The notes: generated by a model from the sequence alone, not told the origin. Positions 17,628-26,624 are shown, counted from the first letter of the stretch. The stretch is 64,000 bases of DNA from Bradyrhizobium sp. CCGE-LA001 (GCF_000296215.2 NZ_CP013949.1:434001-498000), one strand, 5' to 3'. Numbers and translations: made by a program.

Positions 17628-18308
17628 TTATGAAGGCGGGACCGGCTCTTTCGGGACCGCCGCCGGGTGTATATCGAGCGGAGACGCGTTGCATTTCGGG
17701 CAGTGCCACATGTTGGCTGCCATCTGGGGCCCGGTTGAATGCGTGTCGCAATGCAAGCAGTGCCATTCAGACGAAACGCCGCCGAAAAGCGGATGCTTTG
17801 CGCTTCCGTCCTCTTCGGGCTGCATCGAAGCAGGGCCCCAGTCTTTCGCTATTGCCTCTCGCACTTCGTCAGCAGCCGCCATTGCGATCTTCATGACTTG
17901 AGAAAAGAACGCCTTGTCATCGAGAGGATTGGGCTTTGTGTACGTTTCGATTTCGGCAGGTTCGGAGGGGGCATGTCCAAGATGGATTCCCCAGCCGTTA
18001 CCGCCGATAAGAACTTCGTCGAAGTAGACGCTGAGAGTGTACGGTTCGCCGGCGACATCACCTTCGGTCGTTTTGACCTTACCGAAGCCCCTGATCGGGG
18101 ACTCGATAACGCTGGACTCCTTGATATCGATGACGTCCCAAGGAGCCGGACGCCAGCCCTGGTCCCAGGCCTTCATAAGGGCTTTCCAGTGCGCATGCCC
18201 TTGCTGCATCGCTATGATGTCCAGAGCATTATGATGTGGAATTTGGAGCTTGCGCGAGAGGCGCTTTGCAAAAATACGGAATTCGTCGAGTTGATTTTTG
18301 ATAGTCAT
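17628..18308 (-). CDS. Hypothetical protein with C-terminal zinc ribbon
   Basis: A 226-residue protein of unknown function. The N-terminal helical segment (FRIFAKRLSRKLQIPHHNAL, then IIAMQQGHAHWKALMKAW) resembles the short helical motif seen at one end of some glyoxalase-related proteins. The middle is acidic. The C-terminus holds two CxxC knuckles (HCLHCDTH and HCPKCNAS), a likely zinc ribbon. The start was set at ATG 18308 with AAGGAA 6 bp upstream. Base composition is more AT-rich than its neighbours and it sits against a truncated LysR copy, so it may have arrived by transfer. Confidence 0.75.
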   Translation of the reverse strand: MTIKNQLDEFRIFAKRLSRKLQIPHHNALDIIAMQQGHAHWKALMKAWDQGWRPAPWDVIDIKESSVIESPIRGFGKVKTTEGDVAGEPYTLSVYFDEVLIGGNGWGIHLGHAPSEPAEIETYTKPNPLDDKAFFSQVMKIAMAAADEVREAIAKDWGPASMQPEEDGSAKHPLFGGVSSEWHCLHCDTHSTGPQMAANMWHCPKCNASPLDIHPAAVPKEPVPPS

Positions 18309-18702
18309 GATCCATTCCTTACGTGCACGGATCCGACTAGGTGCCCACTGCCAATCAGTCCGCCCAATCGGGAACGGTTCATGATCGAAATTCAAAAGCA
18401 CTGCTAAGCTTCGCGAGCGGTGGGCACACTGGCCTGTGCTTAAGGCCGCAAGAATTGTACCCCATTTCCTTGTCCCGTCAATCAACGACTAGATGCTTAG
18501 TTTGCTTAATTGCTCAACCGTGTGATCGTTGAGGCTCCCATCTTCTTCATTGCTATCAAACGATCCCTCCATGTCGTCGAAAGAAACGACAATACAGTCC
18601 ATCGACTCGTGCGAGAGCAACGTCCTCTGCCCACCGGGGTTTCGATGACAGCGTGCGTTAGCGCCGACAAACGCCGCTTAGTAATATCTGCTCGTGCCGC
18701 CG
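18309..18702. other. Intergenic gap, AT-richer than surroundings, no supported gene
   Basis: This 394-bp stretch has lower GC than its neighbours. It would contain the promoter of the zinc-ribbon gene. A 37-codon frame on the minus strand (18489-18602) lacks a ribosome binding site and was not called. Confidence 0.5.
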
Positions 18703-19605
18703 CTAACCCTTCCCACTCCCCCGATACCGAACGTGATCAATCAACACCCGCAGCTTCGGCGGAAGATTCCGCCGATCCGGGAAGTACAGGAAAAACCCGC
18801 GGAAATACGGGCAATAGTCCTCCAGCACCGACACCAGTTCGCCTCGTTCGATATAGGGCCGAAACGTCTCCTCCATGCCGAATGTCAGGCCGCCGCCGGC
18901 GCAGGCGGTCCGCACCATCACCCACATGTCGTTGGTCGTGATCCGCGGCTCGACTGCGACATCGAACTCGCGTCCGTCTTCCGCAAATTCCCAGCGGTAC
19001 GGGGCGACGTGCGGCGCCGGCCGCCAGCCGATGCAGCAATGCTGCGCAAGTTCGCGCGGATGAGACGGGGTGCCGAAGCGCTGCAGATAGGCCGGAGCGG
19101 CCACGACGAGCTGGCGCTGATCGCCTGAAACCGGCACGGCGATCATGTCCTGCTCGATCACCTCGCCGAGCCGGACGCCGGCGTCGTAGCCCTCGGCGAC
19201 GATGTCGAATTCCTCGTCGGTCACGGTGACGTCGACCTGCACGCCGGGATGGGCCTGCGTGAATTCGGCCAGCAGCGGGCCGCGAATGAATCGCTCGGCG
19301 ATCGACGACACGGCGAGGCGTAGCTGCCCGGTCGGCTGCGCGTCACGGTCCCGCGCGCCATTGATCGCCTGTTCGACTTCGGCGACCGCCGGTGCCACGC
19401 GCTCATGCAGGCGCAGGCCGGCTTCGGTGAGGCTGACGCTGCGGGTCGTGCGCTGGACCAGCGCCACGCCCAGCCGGTCTTCCATGCGCCGGATGGCCTG
19501 GCTCACGGCGGACCGGGTCACGCCCAGCCGATCGGCGGCGCCGCGAAAGCTCCTGGCATCCGCGACCGCGATGAAAACGGCGACAAGGTTCAAGTCGGTG
19601 GCCAT
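18703..19605 (-). CDS. LysR-family transcriptional regulator
   Basis: A complete 300-residue LysR regulator. The N-terminal winged helix reads FRGAADRLGVTRSAVSQAIR then RMEDRLGVALVQRTTRSVSL. The effector-binding domain follows from about residue 90. It is divergent from an aldo/keto reductase gene 91 bp away, the classical LysR arrangement, so it likely controls that gene and itself. A GTTAGTTGAACTTAAC motif (19608-19623) just upstream of its start may be the binding site. Its 3' end is duplicated as a remnant at 17256-17595. Confidence 0.93.
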   Translation of the reverse strand: MATDLNLVAVFIAVADARSFRGAADRLGVTRSAVSQAIRRMEDRLGVALVQRTTRSVSLTEAGLRLHERVAPAVAEVEQAINGARDRDAQPTGQLRLAVSSIAERFIRGPLLAEFTQAHPGVQVDVTVTDEEFDIVAEGYDAGVRLGEVIEQDMIAVPVSGDQRQLVVAAPAYLQRFGTPSHPRELAQHCCIGWRPAPHVAPYRWEFAEDGREFDVAVEPRITTNDMWVMVRTACAGGGLTFGMEETFRPYIERGELVSVLEDYCPYFRGFFLYFPDRRNLPPKLRVLIDHVRYRGSGKG

Positions 19606-19607
19606 TG

Positions 19608-19623
19608 GTTAGTTGAACTTAAC
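19608..19623. promoter_or_regulatory. Putative LysR binding site in the divergent promoter
   Basis: GTTAGTTGAACTTAAC has outer arms GTTA/TAAC and contains T-N11-A spacing, the usual core of LysR boxes. It sits 3 bp upstream of the LysR start in the 91-bp region shared with the aldo/keto reductase gene. Confidence 0.4.
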
Positions 19624-19696
19624 ACCCCGGTAATCATTGGCCAACTTCTCTTATTTGTCGCCGAGCGCTATCTCCCGGCCATCGATGGAGGCAATG

Positions 19697-20758
19697 ATGA
19701 CAGCACTTGATCAATACCGCCTGCTTGGCCGCTCCGGCCTGCGCATATCGCCACTCGCGCTGGGCACGATGACCTTCGGGACCGAATGGGGATGGGGCGC
19801 CGATCCCGATGAGGCTCGGCGGATCTTCGATCTCTATGTCGATCGCGGCGGCAATTTCATCGACACGGCGGTGAACTACACCAATGGCGCGTCCGAGCGC
19901 CTCGTCGGCGAGTTCGCCCGCGACAAGCGCGATCGTCTCGTGCTCGCGACCAAGTTCACCATGGCGCGCGATTCCGGCAATCCCAATTCCGGCGGCAACC
20001 ACCGGCTCAACATGGTGCGTTCGCTGGAGCAGAGCCTGCGTCAGCTCGAGACCGACCGCATCGACCTGCTGTACCTCCATGGCTGGGATGCGACGACACA
20101 GCCGGATGAGGTGATGCGCGCCCTGGACGATCTCGTGCGCAGCGGGAAGGTCCAGTATGTCGGCATTTGCAACACGCCGGCCTGGCGCATCTCACAGTTG
20201 CAGACTCTTGCAGAGCTGCGCGGCTGGTCGCCCTTCGTGGCCCTGCAAATCGAATATAATCTGGTCGAGCGCACCGTCGAACACGAACTCATTCCGCTGG
20301 CAGCCGCCCTCGGCCTTGGCGTGTTGCCCTGGTCGCCTCTCGGCGGTGGCGTGCTCACCGGCAAGTACACCCGGGCCGATCTCAGGGATTCCCAGGAGCG
20401 AGGTGTCGGAGCGACGCGCGCCTCGATCATCGCGTCATCCGGCCTTCTCAATGCGCGATCGCTGGACGCGGCGGACGTGGTGCGCACCATCGCCGCCGAG
20501 CTCGGCGCGACGTCCTCGCAGGTGGCCATTGCCTGGACGTTGGCGAATCCTGCGGTCGCCTCCCCGGTGATCGGCGCCCGCACGCTGGAGCAGGCCGAAG
20601 ACAATTTCGGCGCCGTCTCGATCTCACTTTCGCCTGAGCAGATGGCGCGCCTCGACCAGGCGACCGCGCCGGAGCCGATCTTTCCGGGCCGCTTCCTGCG
20701 CCGTCCGATGGTCGAGCAACTCATCTTCGGCGGCGCCACCGTCGCCCGGCGCGAATAG
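19697..20758 (+). CDS. Aldo/keto reductase
   Basis: A 353-residue NADPH-dependent oxidoreductase with a TIM-barrel fold. The catalytic tetrad is visible: Asp56 and Tyr61 in FIDTAVNYTNG, Lys86 in LATKFT and His128 in LYLHGWD. The C-terminal coenzyme region contains VIGARTLEQAEDN. It reduces aldehydes or ketones; the substrate is unknown. The start was set at ATG 19697 because GGAGG at 19687-19691 is well spaced for it; ATG 19694 is also possible. Divergent from the LysR gene and followed after 88 bp by a small secreted NTF2-like gene on the same strand. Confidence 0.93.
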   Translation: MTALDQYRLLGRSGLRISPLALGTMTFGTEWGWGADPDEARRIFDLYVDRGGNFIDTAVNYTNGASERLVGEFARDKRDRLVLATKFTMARDSGNPNSGGNHRLNMVRSLEQSLRQLETDRIDLLYLHGWDATTQPDEVMRALDDLVRSGKVQYVGICNTPAWRISQLQTLAELRGWSPFVALQIEYNLVERTVEHELIPLAAALGLGVLPWSPLGGGVLTGKYTRADLRDSQERGVGATRASIIASSGLLNARSLDAADVVRTIAAELGATSSQVAIAWTLANPAVASPVIGARTLEQAEDNFGAVSISLSPEQMARLDQATAPEPIFPGRFLRRPMVEQLIFGGATVARRE

Positions 20759-20846
20759 AGCGAGCAACAACAAGTCGGCGATCATCGCCGATCGTGCGTG
20801 CATCACTTCGGGGCAGACGACATTTGCACCAGAAAGGGAGACACCA

Positions 20847-21362
20847 ATGGCAAATATGCTCAACCGCGCACTTGCATCGTGCGTCTACGCGGTCATCGTC
20901 ACGGCCTCCACCCTGACGACGGCAGCACCCTGCGGACAGGCCAATTCGCTGCAGGACGACAACAAGCGCATCGTGACCGATGCGTTCCATCGCTGGGCGG
21001 CGGGAGGAACCAGCTTCTTCAACGACCTGCTGCACGACGACGCGGTCTGGCGCATCAAGGGATCGGGCCCCAGCGCCGGCGAATTCCGAGGCCGCGATGT
21101 GTTCGTGGAGCGCGCGGTGCGCCCGTTCGCGAGCCGGTTGTCAACGCCGGTGCGTCCGACAAGCGTGAGGATCTTTGCCGATGGCGACCACGTCATCGCG
21201 CATTGGGAGGGCAGCGGCGTGGCGCGCGACGGCAACCCTTATGCGAACAGCTATTCGTGGATCATGCGCATGCAGGACGGCAAGGCGGCGGAGGTGACGG
21301 CCTATCTCGACCTCGCACCCTATGACGATGTCCTGCGGCGCATCCCCTCGCCGGCGCAATAG
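20847..21362 (+). CDS. Secreted NTF2-like/SnoaL-family protein
   Basis: A 171-residue protein of the nuclear transport factor 2 superfamily, fold of ketosteroid isomerase and SnoaL. A signal peptide is likely (about 1-30, hydrophobic with a following Ala-rich segment). The fold is recognised by FHRWAAGGTSFFNDLLHDDA then WRIKGSGP, AGEFRGRDVFVE and VIAHWEGSGVARDGNPY. Many such proteins bind small hydrophobic ligands; no catalytic assignment is possible. It follows the aldo/keto reductase and may share its transcript. GGGAG precedes the start. Confidence 0.8.
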   Translation: MANMLNRALASCVYAVIVTASTLTTAAPCGQANSLQDDNKRIVTDAFHRWAAGGTSFFNDLLHDDAVWRIKGSGPSAGEFRGRDVFVERAVRPFASRLSTPVRPTSVRIFADGDHVIAHWEGSGVARDGNPYANSYSWIMRMQDGKAAEVTAYLDLAPYDDVLRRIPSPAQ

Positions 21363-21685
21363 CGCCGGCTGCGCGCTGCGTGATGGCGATGCGGCCGCTC
21401 TATTCATGGCAAAGTCGCCGCATTGCCGGACGCTTCCGCGGGCCGATCCAGACACCGCATCACCCGACCTGGCCCGCTCGGATGGTGCCCGACGCATGCC
21501 CGTTGAGGTGCTTGCGTAAGCCATTGATATTGCTGGACTCGTCTACTGTGCATGGGGTTGTTTTCGACCTTCATATTGTCCAAGCCCCGCAAAAACGCCC
21601 GCAGGCGCCCTCTTGAACCCACGTCCCGCACGATCCGACCTAGCAAGGTCCCGCCATCCGGCGGGCGCTAGGTGATTTCAAAACG
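21363..21685. other. Intergenic gap, no supported feature
   Basis: A 323-bp stretch with no convincing coding frame, RNA gene or strong terminator. It includes less GC-rich sequence near 21530-21590. The promoter of the DUF2157 operon is presumably here. Confidence 0.4.
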
Positions 21686-22957
21686 ATGTTCGACAAGACC
21701 TACCGCCAGCGCCTCGAAGCCGATCTTGCGCGATGGGAGGCCGATGGCGTGATCGCGCCGGCTTCTGCCGCCTCCATCCGCAATGCGTTGCCGCCGCTTC
21801 CGCCCGGCATCAACATCGCTGTCGTCGTCGCCATCGTCGGCGGCCTCTTGATCGCGGCGGCGTTCCTCGCCTTCGTCGCGGCGCACTGGACCGAGATCGC
21901 GCGGCTGTTACGGTTTTCGATCCTGCTCGCCGGCATGGTCGTCGCGGGCGGTCTCGGCGCGTGGTTCGCCGCGAGGGGGCGCGACCTGCTCGCCGATCTC
22001 TGTGCCAGCATCGGCGCCATCGTGTTCGGCGCGGGCATCGCGCTGGTCGGCCAGATGTATCATCTCGGCGAGGATTTTGCCGGCGGCATGCTGCTGTGGT
22101 CGATCGGCGCCTTTGCCGGCGCGCTGCTGACCGGCTCGCGCGGTGCGCTCGCGGTCGGGCTCGTGGCTGCCAGCATCTGGACCTGCATGCGGACCACCGA
22201 CACGCCGGACGCGCTGCATCTGCCGTTCATCGCGGTCTGGCTCATCGCGGCCGCGACGGCCTTCGCATGGAATTCGCGCGTCGCGGCCCATCTCGTCTCG
22301 CTGGCGCTGCTGCCCTGGTGGATCGCGACCTCGCTGCGCTTCGAGTTCGACGGCGCCGAGCCGTCGTTCCTGCTCGCGAACGGTGCGGCCCTGGTGTTTG
22401 GTGCCGGGCTTGCGCTCGCCGCCGCGCCGTCGCCGCGCGCGCTCCGTCTCGGCAGCGTTCTGTCGGTCTACGGCGCGCTTGCGCTGGCCGCCGTGGCCTT
22501 CCTCGAGGTGACCACCGCCGACGACATCCTCCGCATCCGCACCAAGACGGTGTCCGCTCAGCCGATCTGGGCGATCCTGTGCGGGATCGCGGGCGTGGTG
22601 CTGGCGCTCGCATCCGCAGGGATCACCAGGCGCGTCGGTGAAGTCCTTGCGGCAGGCGCGATCGGGCTCGTGCTGCTCGCCGCGCCGCTCTGGCCGGCTG
22701 CCGAGGCCGGCGAGCCCTGGCTTGCCTATGCCGCGCTGCTCTGCGCCATGTTGTGCCTCGTCGTTTCAGGCATGCTCGACGATGTGCGCCCGCGCATCAT
22801 TGCCGGCTGGCTCGGCATCGCCGGCGTTGTCGCCGGCATCACCTGGGCCGTGAAGGGCTCGCTGCTGCACCGCTCGGCCTTCCTAGCTGCGGCCGGGATC
22901 GCCGCCGTCGCCTTCGCGACCGCGCTCAACCGCATGCTGCCGAGGGCCGCGCGATGA
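21686..22957 (+). CDS. DUF2157 domain membrane protein
   Basis: A 423-residue polytopic inner-membrane protein. The N-terminal cytoplasmic portion (about 1-45) is followed by a series of about ten or more hydrophobic helices. The DUF2157 region is GINIAVVVAIVGGLLIAAAF followed by FVAAHWTEIARLLRFS. Function is unknown. It is paired with a GDYXXLXY-domain protein whose start overlaps its stop (ATGA), a recurrent pairing in proteobacteria that suggests they form one complex. Confidence 0.9.
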   Translation: MFDKTYRQRLEADLARWEADGVIAPASAASIRNALPPLPPGINIAVVVAIVGGLLIAAAFLAFVAAHWTEIARLLRFSILLAGMVVAGGLGAWFAARGRDLLADLCASIGAIVFGAGIALVGQMYHLGEDFAGGMLLWSIGAFAGALLTGSRGALAVGLVAASIWTCMRTTDTPDALHLPFIAVWLIAAATAFAWNSRVAAHLVSLALLPWWIATSLRFEFDGAEPSFLLANGAALVFGAGLALAAAPSPRALRLGSVLSVYGALALAAVAFLEVTTADDILRIRTKTVSAQPIWAILCGIAGVVLALASAGITRRVGEVLAAGAIGLVLLAAPLWPAAEAGEPWLAYAALLCAMLCLVVSGMLDDVRPRIIAGWLGIAGVVAGITWAVKGSLLHRSAFLAAAGIAAVAFATALNRMLPRAAR

Positions 22958-23568
22958 TCGGGCTGGCCACGTCCCTCGTAAAACTCTGGCAGCGCATTCC
23001 GAAAACCGTGCTGTTCGCCGTCGCGGTCCTGGTTCAATGCGCGCTGCTGGTTCTGATGGTCGCCGACCGCATGCAGATCCTGCGCGGGGGCACCGAGATC
23101 ACCCTGCAGACGCAGCCGGTCGATCCCCGCGATCTCCTGCGCGGCGATTACGTCGTGCTCAGTTACGACATCTCGCAAGTGCCGGCCGGCGCGCTCGCCG
23201 GAAAGCCCGCCGACGCGCGCCATCCCGACGTCTTCGTCAAGCTCGCGCCTAATGCCAATGGCCTTTACGAGGCCATCTCGGTGCACGCCGAGCCCGTCGC
23301 CGTCACCGCGCCCCAGGTACTGATCCGCGGCCGCGTCGGCAGTTACGGTGGGTCCTGCGGCGAAGACCGCCGCCGCTTCTGCGACAAGCTGCCGATCAAA
23401 TACGGACTCGAAAGCTATTTCGTGCCCGAAGGCGAGGGCAAGAAGCTCGAAGACGCCCGCAACCAGCAGAAGCTGCGCATCGTCGCCGCCGTGCTGCCCT
23501 CGGGACGCACCGCCATCAAGCGCCTGCTGCTCGACGGTGAGCCCGTCTATGAGGAGCCGTTGTATTAG
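22954..23568 (+). CDS. GDYXXLXY domain-containing membrane-anchored protein
   Basis: A 204-residue protein with one N-terminal membrane helix (TVLFAVAVLVQCALLVLMVA) and a periplasmic domain. The family-defining GDYVVLSYDIS motif occurs at about 63-73, preceded by QPVDPRDLLR. It starts at ATG 22954, overlapping the stop of the DUF2157 gene by 4 bp, so it is translationally coupled. The function of the pair is unknown. It converges on the MocR gene with an overlap of 4 bp between the stops. Confidence 0.9.
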   Translation: MIGLATSLVKLWQRIPKTVLFAVAVLVQCALLVLMVADRMQILRGGTEITLQTQPVDPRDLLRGDYVVLSYDISQVPAGALAGKPADARHPDVFVKLAPNANGLYEAISVHAEPVAVTAPQVLIRGRVGSYGGSCGEDRRRFCDKLPIKYGLESYFVPEGEGKKLEDARNQQKLRIVAAVLPSGRTAIKRLLLDGEPVYEEPLY

Positions 23569-24935
23569 GCGCTCGCTTTCAGCGCCCGCCGCAACACATC
23601 CCAGACGCGCGCATCGTTCATATGCGCCACGTTGAACCGCATGAGGTCCGGCGCCGTCTGCGCTACGCTGAAGACGTTGCCCGGCGCCAGCACCACGTCC
23701 TCTTCGAGTGCAGCACGCGCGACGGCGGTGGCATCCTGACCGCCCGCAAGGCGGCACCACAGGAAGAAGCCGCCGCGCGGCATCAGCCAGGGTTCGACGC
23801 CCAGCGCCTGAAGCTTTCGCGCGACGTCGCGGCGTGTGCGCGTGAGCTTTTGGCGGAGCTCGTCCATGTGCTTGCGATAGCTGCCGCCGGCCAGGACTTT
23901 CGTGATGATCTCGGTCGCGACCGGGCTCGGGCCGCCGAAATTGGAGGCGACCTGGAGATCGACGAGATGCTCGATCCAGTCGGCACGCCCGGCGATGTAG
24001 CCGCAGCGCACCGAGGCCGACAGCGTCTTGGAAAAGCTGCCGGTGCGGATCACGCGATTGAGCCCATCCAGCGCGGCCAGGCGCGGCGAGCGCTCCGGCT
24101 CGAAGTCGCCGAAAATGTCGTCCTCGATGATGGTGAGATCATGCGCGGCGGCCGCGGTCAGCAGCCGGTGCGCCGTCTGGAGCGACAGCGTCGCGCCGGT
24201 CGGATTGTGCAGGGCCGAATTGGTGATGTAGAGCCGCGGCCGCTCGCTGCCGAGGATCTGCTCGAAGCGGGTCAGGTCCGGGCCCGTCGGCGTGTAGGGC
24301 ACGCTGACGATCTTCGCCTGATGCGCCCGCAGCAGCGCACGGAAATTGAAGTAGCAGGGATCGTCGACCAGCACCGTGTCGCCGGGACGCAGCAGGAAGC
24401 GGCAGATCAAATCGGTCGCCTGCGTGCCCGAGGCAGTCAGCATCAATTGGTCGGTCGATGCCTCGATCGCATCTTCGGTGAGGCGCGCGAGCAGCAGCCG
24501 GCGCAGCGCCATGGCGCCGCGCGTGCTGCCATAATTGGTGAGCACGCCCACGTCGGTGCGGGCCAGCGCGCGGACGGCGCGTCGCAGCGCTGCTTCCGGC
24601 ATCCACTCCGGCGGCAGCCAGCCGCAGCCGGGCTTCGGCACGGCCGCATCGGCATCGAGCGACTGCCGCGAAACCCAGAACGGATCGACCGCCCGGTCGC
24701 GGCGCGGCCCGACCTCGGCCAGCGCAAGCGGCGGCATGATCGCCGGCGCGACGTAGAAGCCCGAGCCACGGCGGGCGCGGATCAGCCCTTCCGCGGCGAG
24801 GCGGTCATAGGCCTCGACGATGGTGGACGGCGAAACTCCCATCGTTGCCGCAAGGCTGCGGATCGACGGCAGGCGGTCGCCGGCATTGAGCGCGCGTCCG
24901 GCGACCTTGGCGCGGATCGCGCTCATCACGTCCAC
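23565..24935 (-). CDS. MocR/PdxR-family PLP-dependent transcriptional regulator
   Basis: A GntR-type winged helix (SIRSLAATMGVSPSTIVEAY then DRLAAEGLIRARRGSGFYVA) is fused to a class-I aminotransferase domain. The PLP lysine is in TGSFSKTLSASVRCGYIAG, and DDPCYFNF and NPTGATLS are further fold-type I signatures. Such proteins sense an amine or amino acid through the PLP domain. The start is uncertain: GTG 24935 (V-D-V-M-S-A-I-R) gives a compact N-terminus of usual size; upstream in-frame starts reach 25076. It is divergent from a DMT transporter gene, which is the usual regulatory target. Confidence 0.88.
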   Translation of the reverse strand: MDVMSAIRAKVAGRALNAGDRLPSIRSLAATMGVSPSTIVEAYDRLAAEGLIRARRGSGFYVAPAIMPPLALAEVGPRRDRAVDPFWVSRQSLDADAAVPKPGCGWLPPEWMPEAALRRAVRALARTDVGVLTNYGSTRGAMALRRLLLARLTEDAIEASTDQLMLTASGTQATDLICRFLLRPGDTVLVDDPCYFNFRALLRAHQAKIVSVPYTPTGPDLTRFEQILGSERPRLYITNSALHNPTGATLSLQTAHRLLTAAAAHDLTIIEDDIFGDFEPERSPRLAALDGLNRVIRTGSFSKTLSASVRCGYIAGRADWIEHLVDLQVASNFGGPSPVATEIITKVLAGGSYRKHMDELRQKLTRTRRDVARKLQALGVEPWLMPRGGFFLWCRLAGGQDATAVARAALEEDVVLAPGNVFSVAQTAPDLMRFNVAHMNDARVWDVLRRALKASA

Positions 24936-24982
24936 GGTCCGCGTTCCGCCCCGTCCCTTCGTTTGTGTCCCGCCGTCCAAGT

Positions 24983-25006
24983 TGTATTGCCTTCCATACC
25001 CATACA
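24983..25006. promoter_or_regulatory. Putative operator between MocR and its DMT target
   Basis: TGTAT (24983-24987) and ATACA (25002-25006) form an inverted repeat with 14 bp between, in the AT-rich region shared by the divergent genes. MocR proteins often bind such spaced repeats; assignment rests on position only. Confidence 0.35.
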
Positions 25007-25087
25007 GTTTTGTTGGATTGTACGGGATTGTCGCTGGCCTTGCCATCGCTGAACGGCGAGGATCGCCGTTCGACAAGCGGGACGGAC

Positions 25088-25948
25088 ATGCAATCTGCAG
25101 CCAGCGGCTGGGGCAACGGGCTTCTCGGCGTCATCATCTTCAGTGGTTCGCTTCCGGCGACGCGCGTGGCGGTCGGCGGGTTCTCGGCGCTGTTCCTGAC
25201 ATCCGCGCGCGCGGTCATTGCGGCGCTGATCGGCATCATCGTGCTCGGCCTGCTCCGTCAGGCGCGGCCGCAGCGCGGGGATCTCGCCTCGCTCACCATC
25301 GTCTCGCTGGGTGTCGTGGTCGGCTTCCCCTTGCTCACCGCGCTGGCGCTACAGCACATCACCTCGGCCCGTTCGATCGTCTTCATCGGCCTGTTGCCGC
25401 TGGCGACCGCGATCTTTGCCGTGCTGCGCGGCGGCGAGCGGCCGAAACCCCTGTTCTGGCTCTTCGCGGTCCTCGGCAGCGCCACGGTGGCGGGTTTCGC
25501 CCTGTCGAACGGCGGCGCCGCCTCGCTCGCCGGCGACCTTCTGATGGTGGCCGCGATCGTTCTCTGCGGGCTCGGCTATGCCGAGGGTGCCGCGCTGTCG
25601 CGTCGCCTCGGCGGCTGGCAGGTGATCTCCTGGGCGCTGCTGCTCGCGCTGCCGCTGATGGTGCCGGTCGCGGTCTGGACCTTGCCGCCGACATGGAGCG
25701 GCATCGGAACGCCGGCCTGGATCGGGCTCGCCTATGTCTCCGTGTTCAGCATGTTCGTCGGCTTCATCTTCTGGTATCGCGGGCTTGCGATCGGCGGCAT
25801 TGCGCGCGTCGGCCAGCTGCAGCAGCTGCAGCCGTTCTTCGGTCTGGCGCTCGCCGGCTTCCTGCTGCACGAGCCGGTCGCCTGGAGCATGATCGCGGCG
25901 ACCGCGCTCGTGGTCGTCTGCGTGTTCTTCGCGCGCCGATTTGCGTGA
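25088..25948 (+). CDS. DMT superfamily (EamA) transporter
   Basis: A 286-residue inner-membrane exporter with ten hydrophobic helices in two EamA repeats (GNGLLGVIIFSGSLPATRVA in helix one; the second begins at LLMVAAIVLCGLGYAEGAAL). The start was set at ATG 25088 (MQSAASGWG), because the upstream extension is not hydrophobic and overlaps the MocR promoter. Divergent from the MocR regulator, suggesting inducible export of an amino acid or amine. Confidence 0.92.
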   Translation: MQSAASGWGNGLLGVIIFSGSLPATRVAVGGFSALFLTSARAVIAALIGIIVLGLLRQARPQRGDLASLTIVSLGVVVGFPLLTALALQHITSARSIVFIGLLPLATAIFAVLRGGERPKPLFWLFAVLGSATVAGFALSNGGAASLAGDLLMVAAIVLCGLGYAEGAALSRRLGGWQVISWALLLALPLMVPVAVWTLPPTWSGIGTPAWIGLAYVSVFSMFVGFIFWYRGLAIGGIARVGQLQQLQPFFGLALAGFLLHEPVAWSMIAATALVVVCVFFARRFA

Positions 25949-25993
25949 GCCCGATGCAGAGCAATCCCCGACCAAGCATTTCGGGCCACCCGT

Positions 25994-26009
25994 GTTGATC
26001 TAGATCAAC
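25994..26009. promoter_or_regulatory. Perfect FixK/FNR-type box
   Basis: GTTGATCTAGATCAAC is a 16-bp perfect palindrome containing TTGAT-N4-ATCAA, the FNR/FixK2 consensus used for low-oxygen activation in rhizobia. It is 46 bp after the DMT stop and 331 bp before the next annotated start (26340), further than a normal activator site, so its target is unclear. Confidence 0.65.
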
Positions 26010-26339
26010 GTCTGTTCCAGCGCGCGGTGTGCCATTGGACGAAGTCAGTTATCTCCTTGGCGCATCGCGCGCCTATTTCGCAGTGACGGTACAATACCGG
26101 CTTGGCCGGTAGCTTCTGCTCTTTTTACTGACGGGGCGTGACCGGCATCGTCGCTCGTCTGACAGACGTCAGCCCATCATGCGGAGTGTCCATGGCCGAT
26201 CGAACTCTCGACATCAGTGTAGCTTGGGCGTGGCGTCATGAACATTAATCGTCGACCCGCTCTCGCTACCTCTAACGGGCGCGGGCAAGATTCGAAACGC
26301 GAAATGGCTTGTTCACAAACTGGAGCGAAGGAGGACGTC
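26010..26339. other. Gap between FixK box and small exported protein; possible untranslated transcript
   Basis: No supported gene. A hairpin ACCGGC-TTG-GCCGGT (26096-26110) is followed 8 nt later by CTCTTTTT (26119-26126), which could end a short transcript of roughly 70-90 nt started from the FixK box. Distance between hairpin and U-tract is longer than canonical. Confidence 0.3.
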
Positions 26340-26624
26340 ATGCGACACGGAACTCATCTTTGGTTGGCCGGCGCTGTTATTCTCTGCGCAGCGACGAGCT
26401 CGGTGCAGTGGTCGCCAGAGGATGGTCTTTCATGGTCGATTCAGAGCGCAGAGGCTCGCGTCGGGCGACCGGCGACCCCAGCGAGCGTCGCTGGCGTCGC
26501 GCGCCGGACGACGCGCCGTGCCGTCGTCGGTGGAGCGGCCGTCGGTGCAGCAGCCGCAGGAGCGGCCGTAGCGGCGCCGACCTGCGCCCGGGTGCTGGTC
26601 AACGGCGTCTGGGTCTGTCGCTAG
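26340..26624 (+). CDS. Small secreted/membrane alanine-rich protein, unknown function
   Basis: A 94-residue protein with an N-terminal signal sequence (HLWLAGAVILCAATSSVQ), then a basic patch (RVGRPATPASVAGVARRTTR), an alanine/glycine hydrophobic stretch (VVGGAAVGAAAAGAAVAAP) and a short C-terminal end with two cysteines (CARVLVNGVWVCR). The hydrophobic stretch could cross or insert into a membrane. The start ATG 26340 has a perfect AAGGAGG upstream, which decides against a longer N-terminus. No family function is known. It is the nearest downstream gene to the FixK box. Confidence 0.75.
   Translation: MRHGTHLWLAGAVILCAATSSVQWSPEDGLSWSIQSAEARVGRPATPASVAGVARRTTRRAVVGGAAVGAAAAGAAVAAPTCARVLVNGVWVCR

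Noticed and set aside
18489..18602. 37-codon minus-strand frame beginning MDCIVVSFDDM
   Set aside because: No ribosome binding site and no recognisable family; too short to support.
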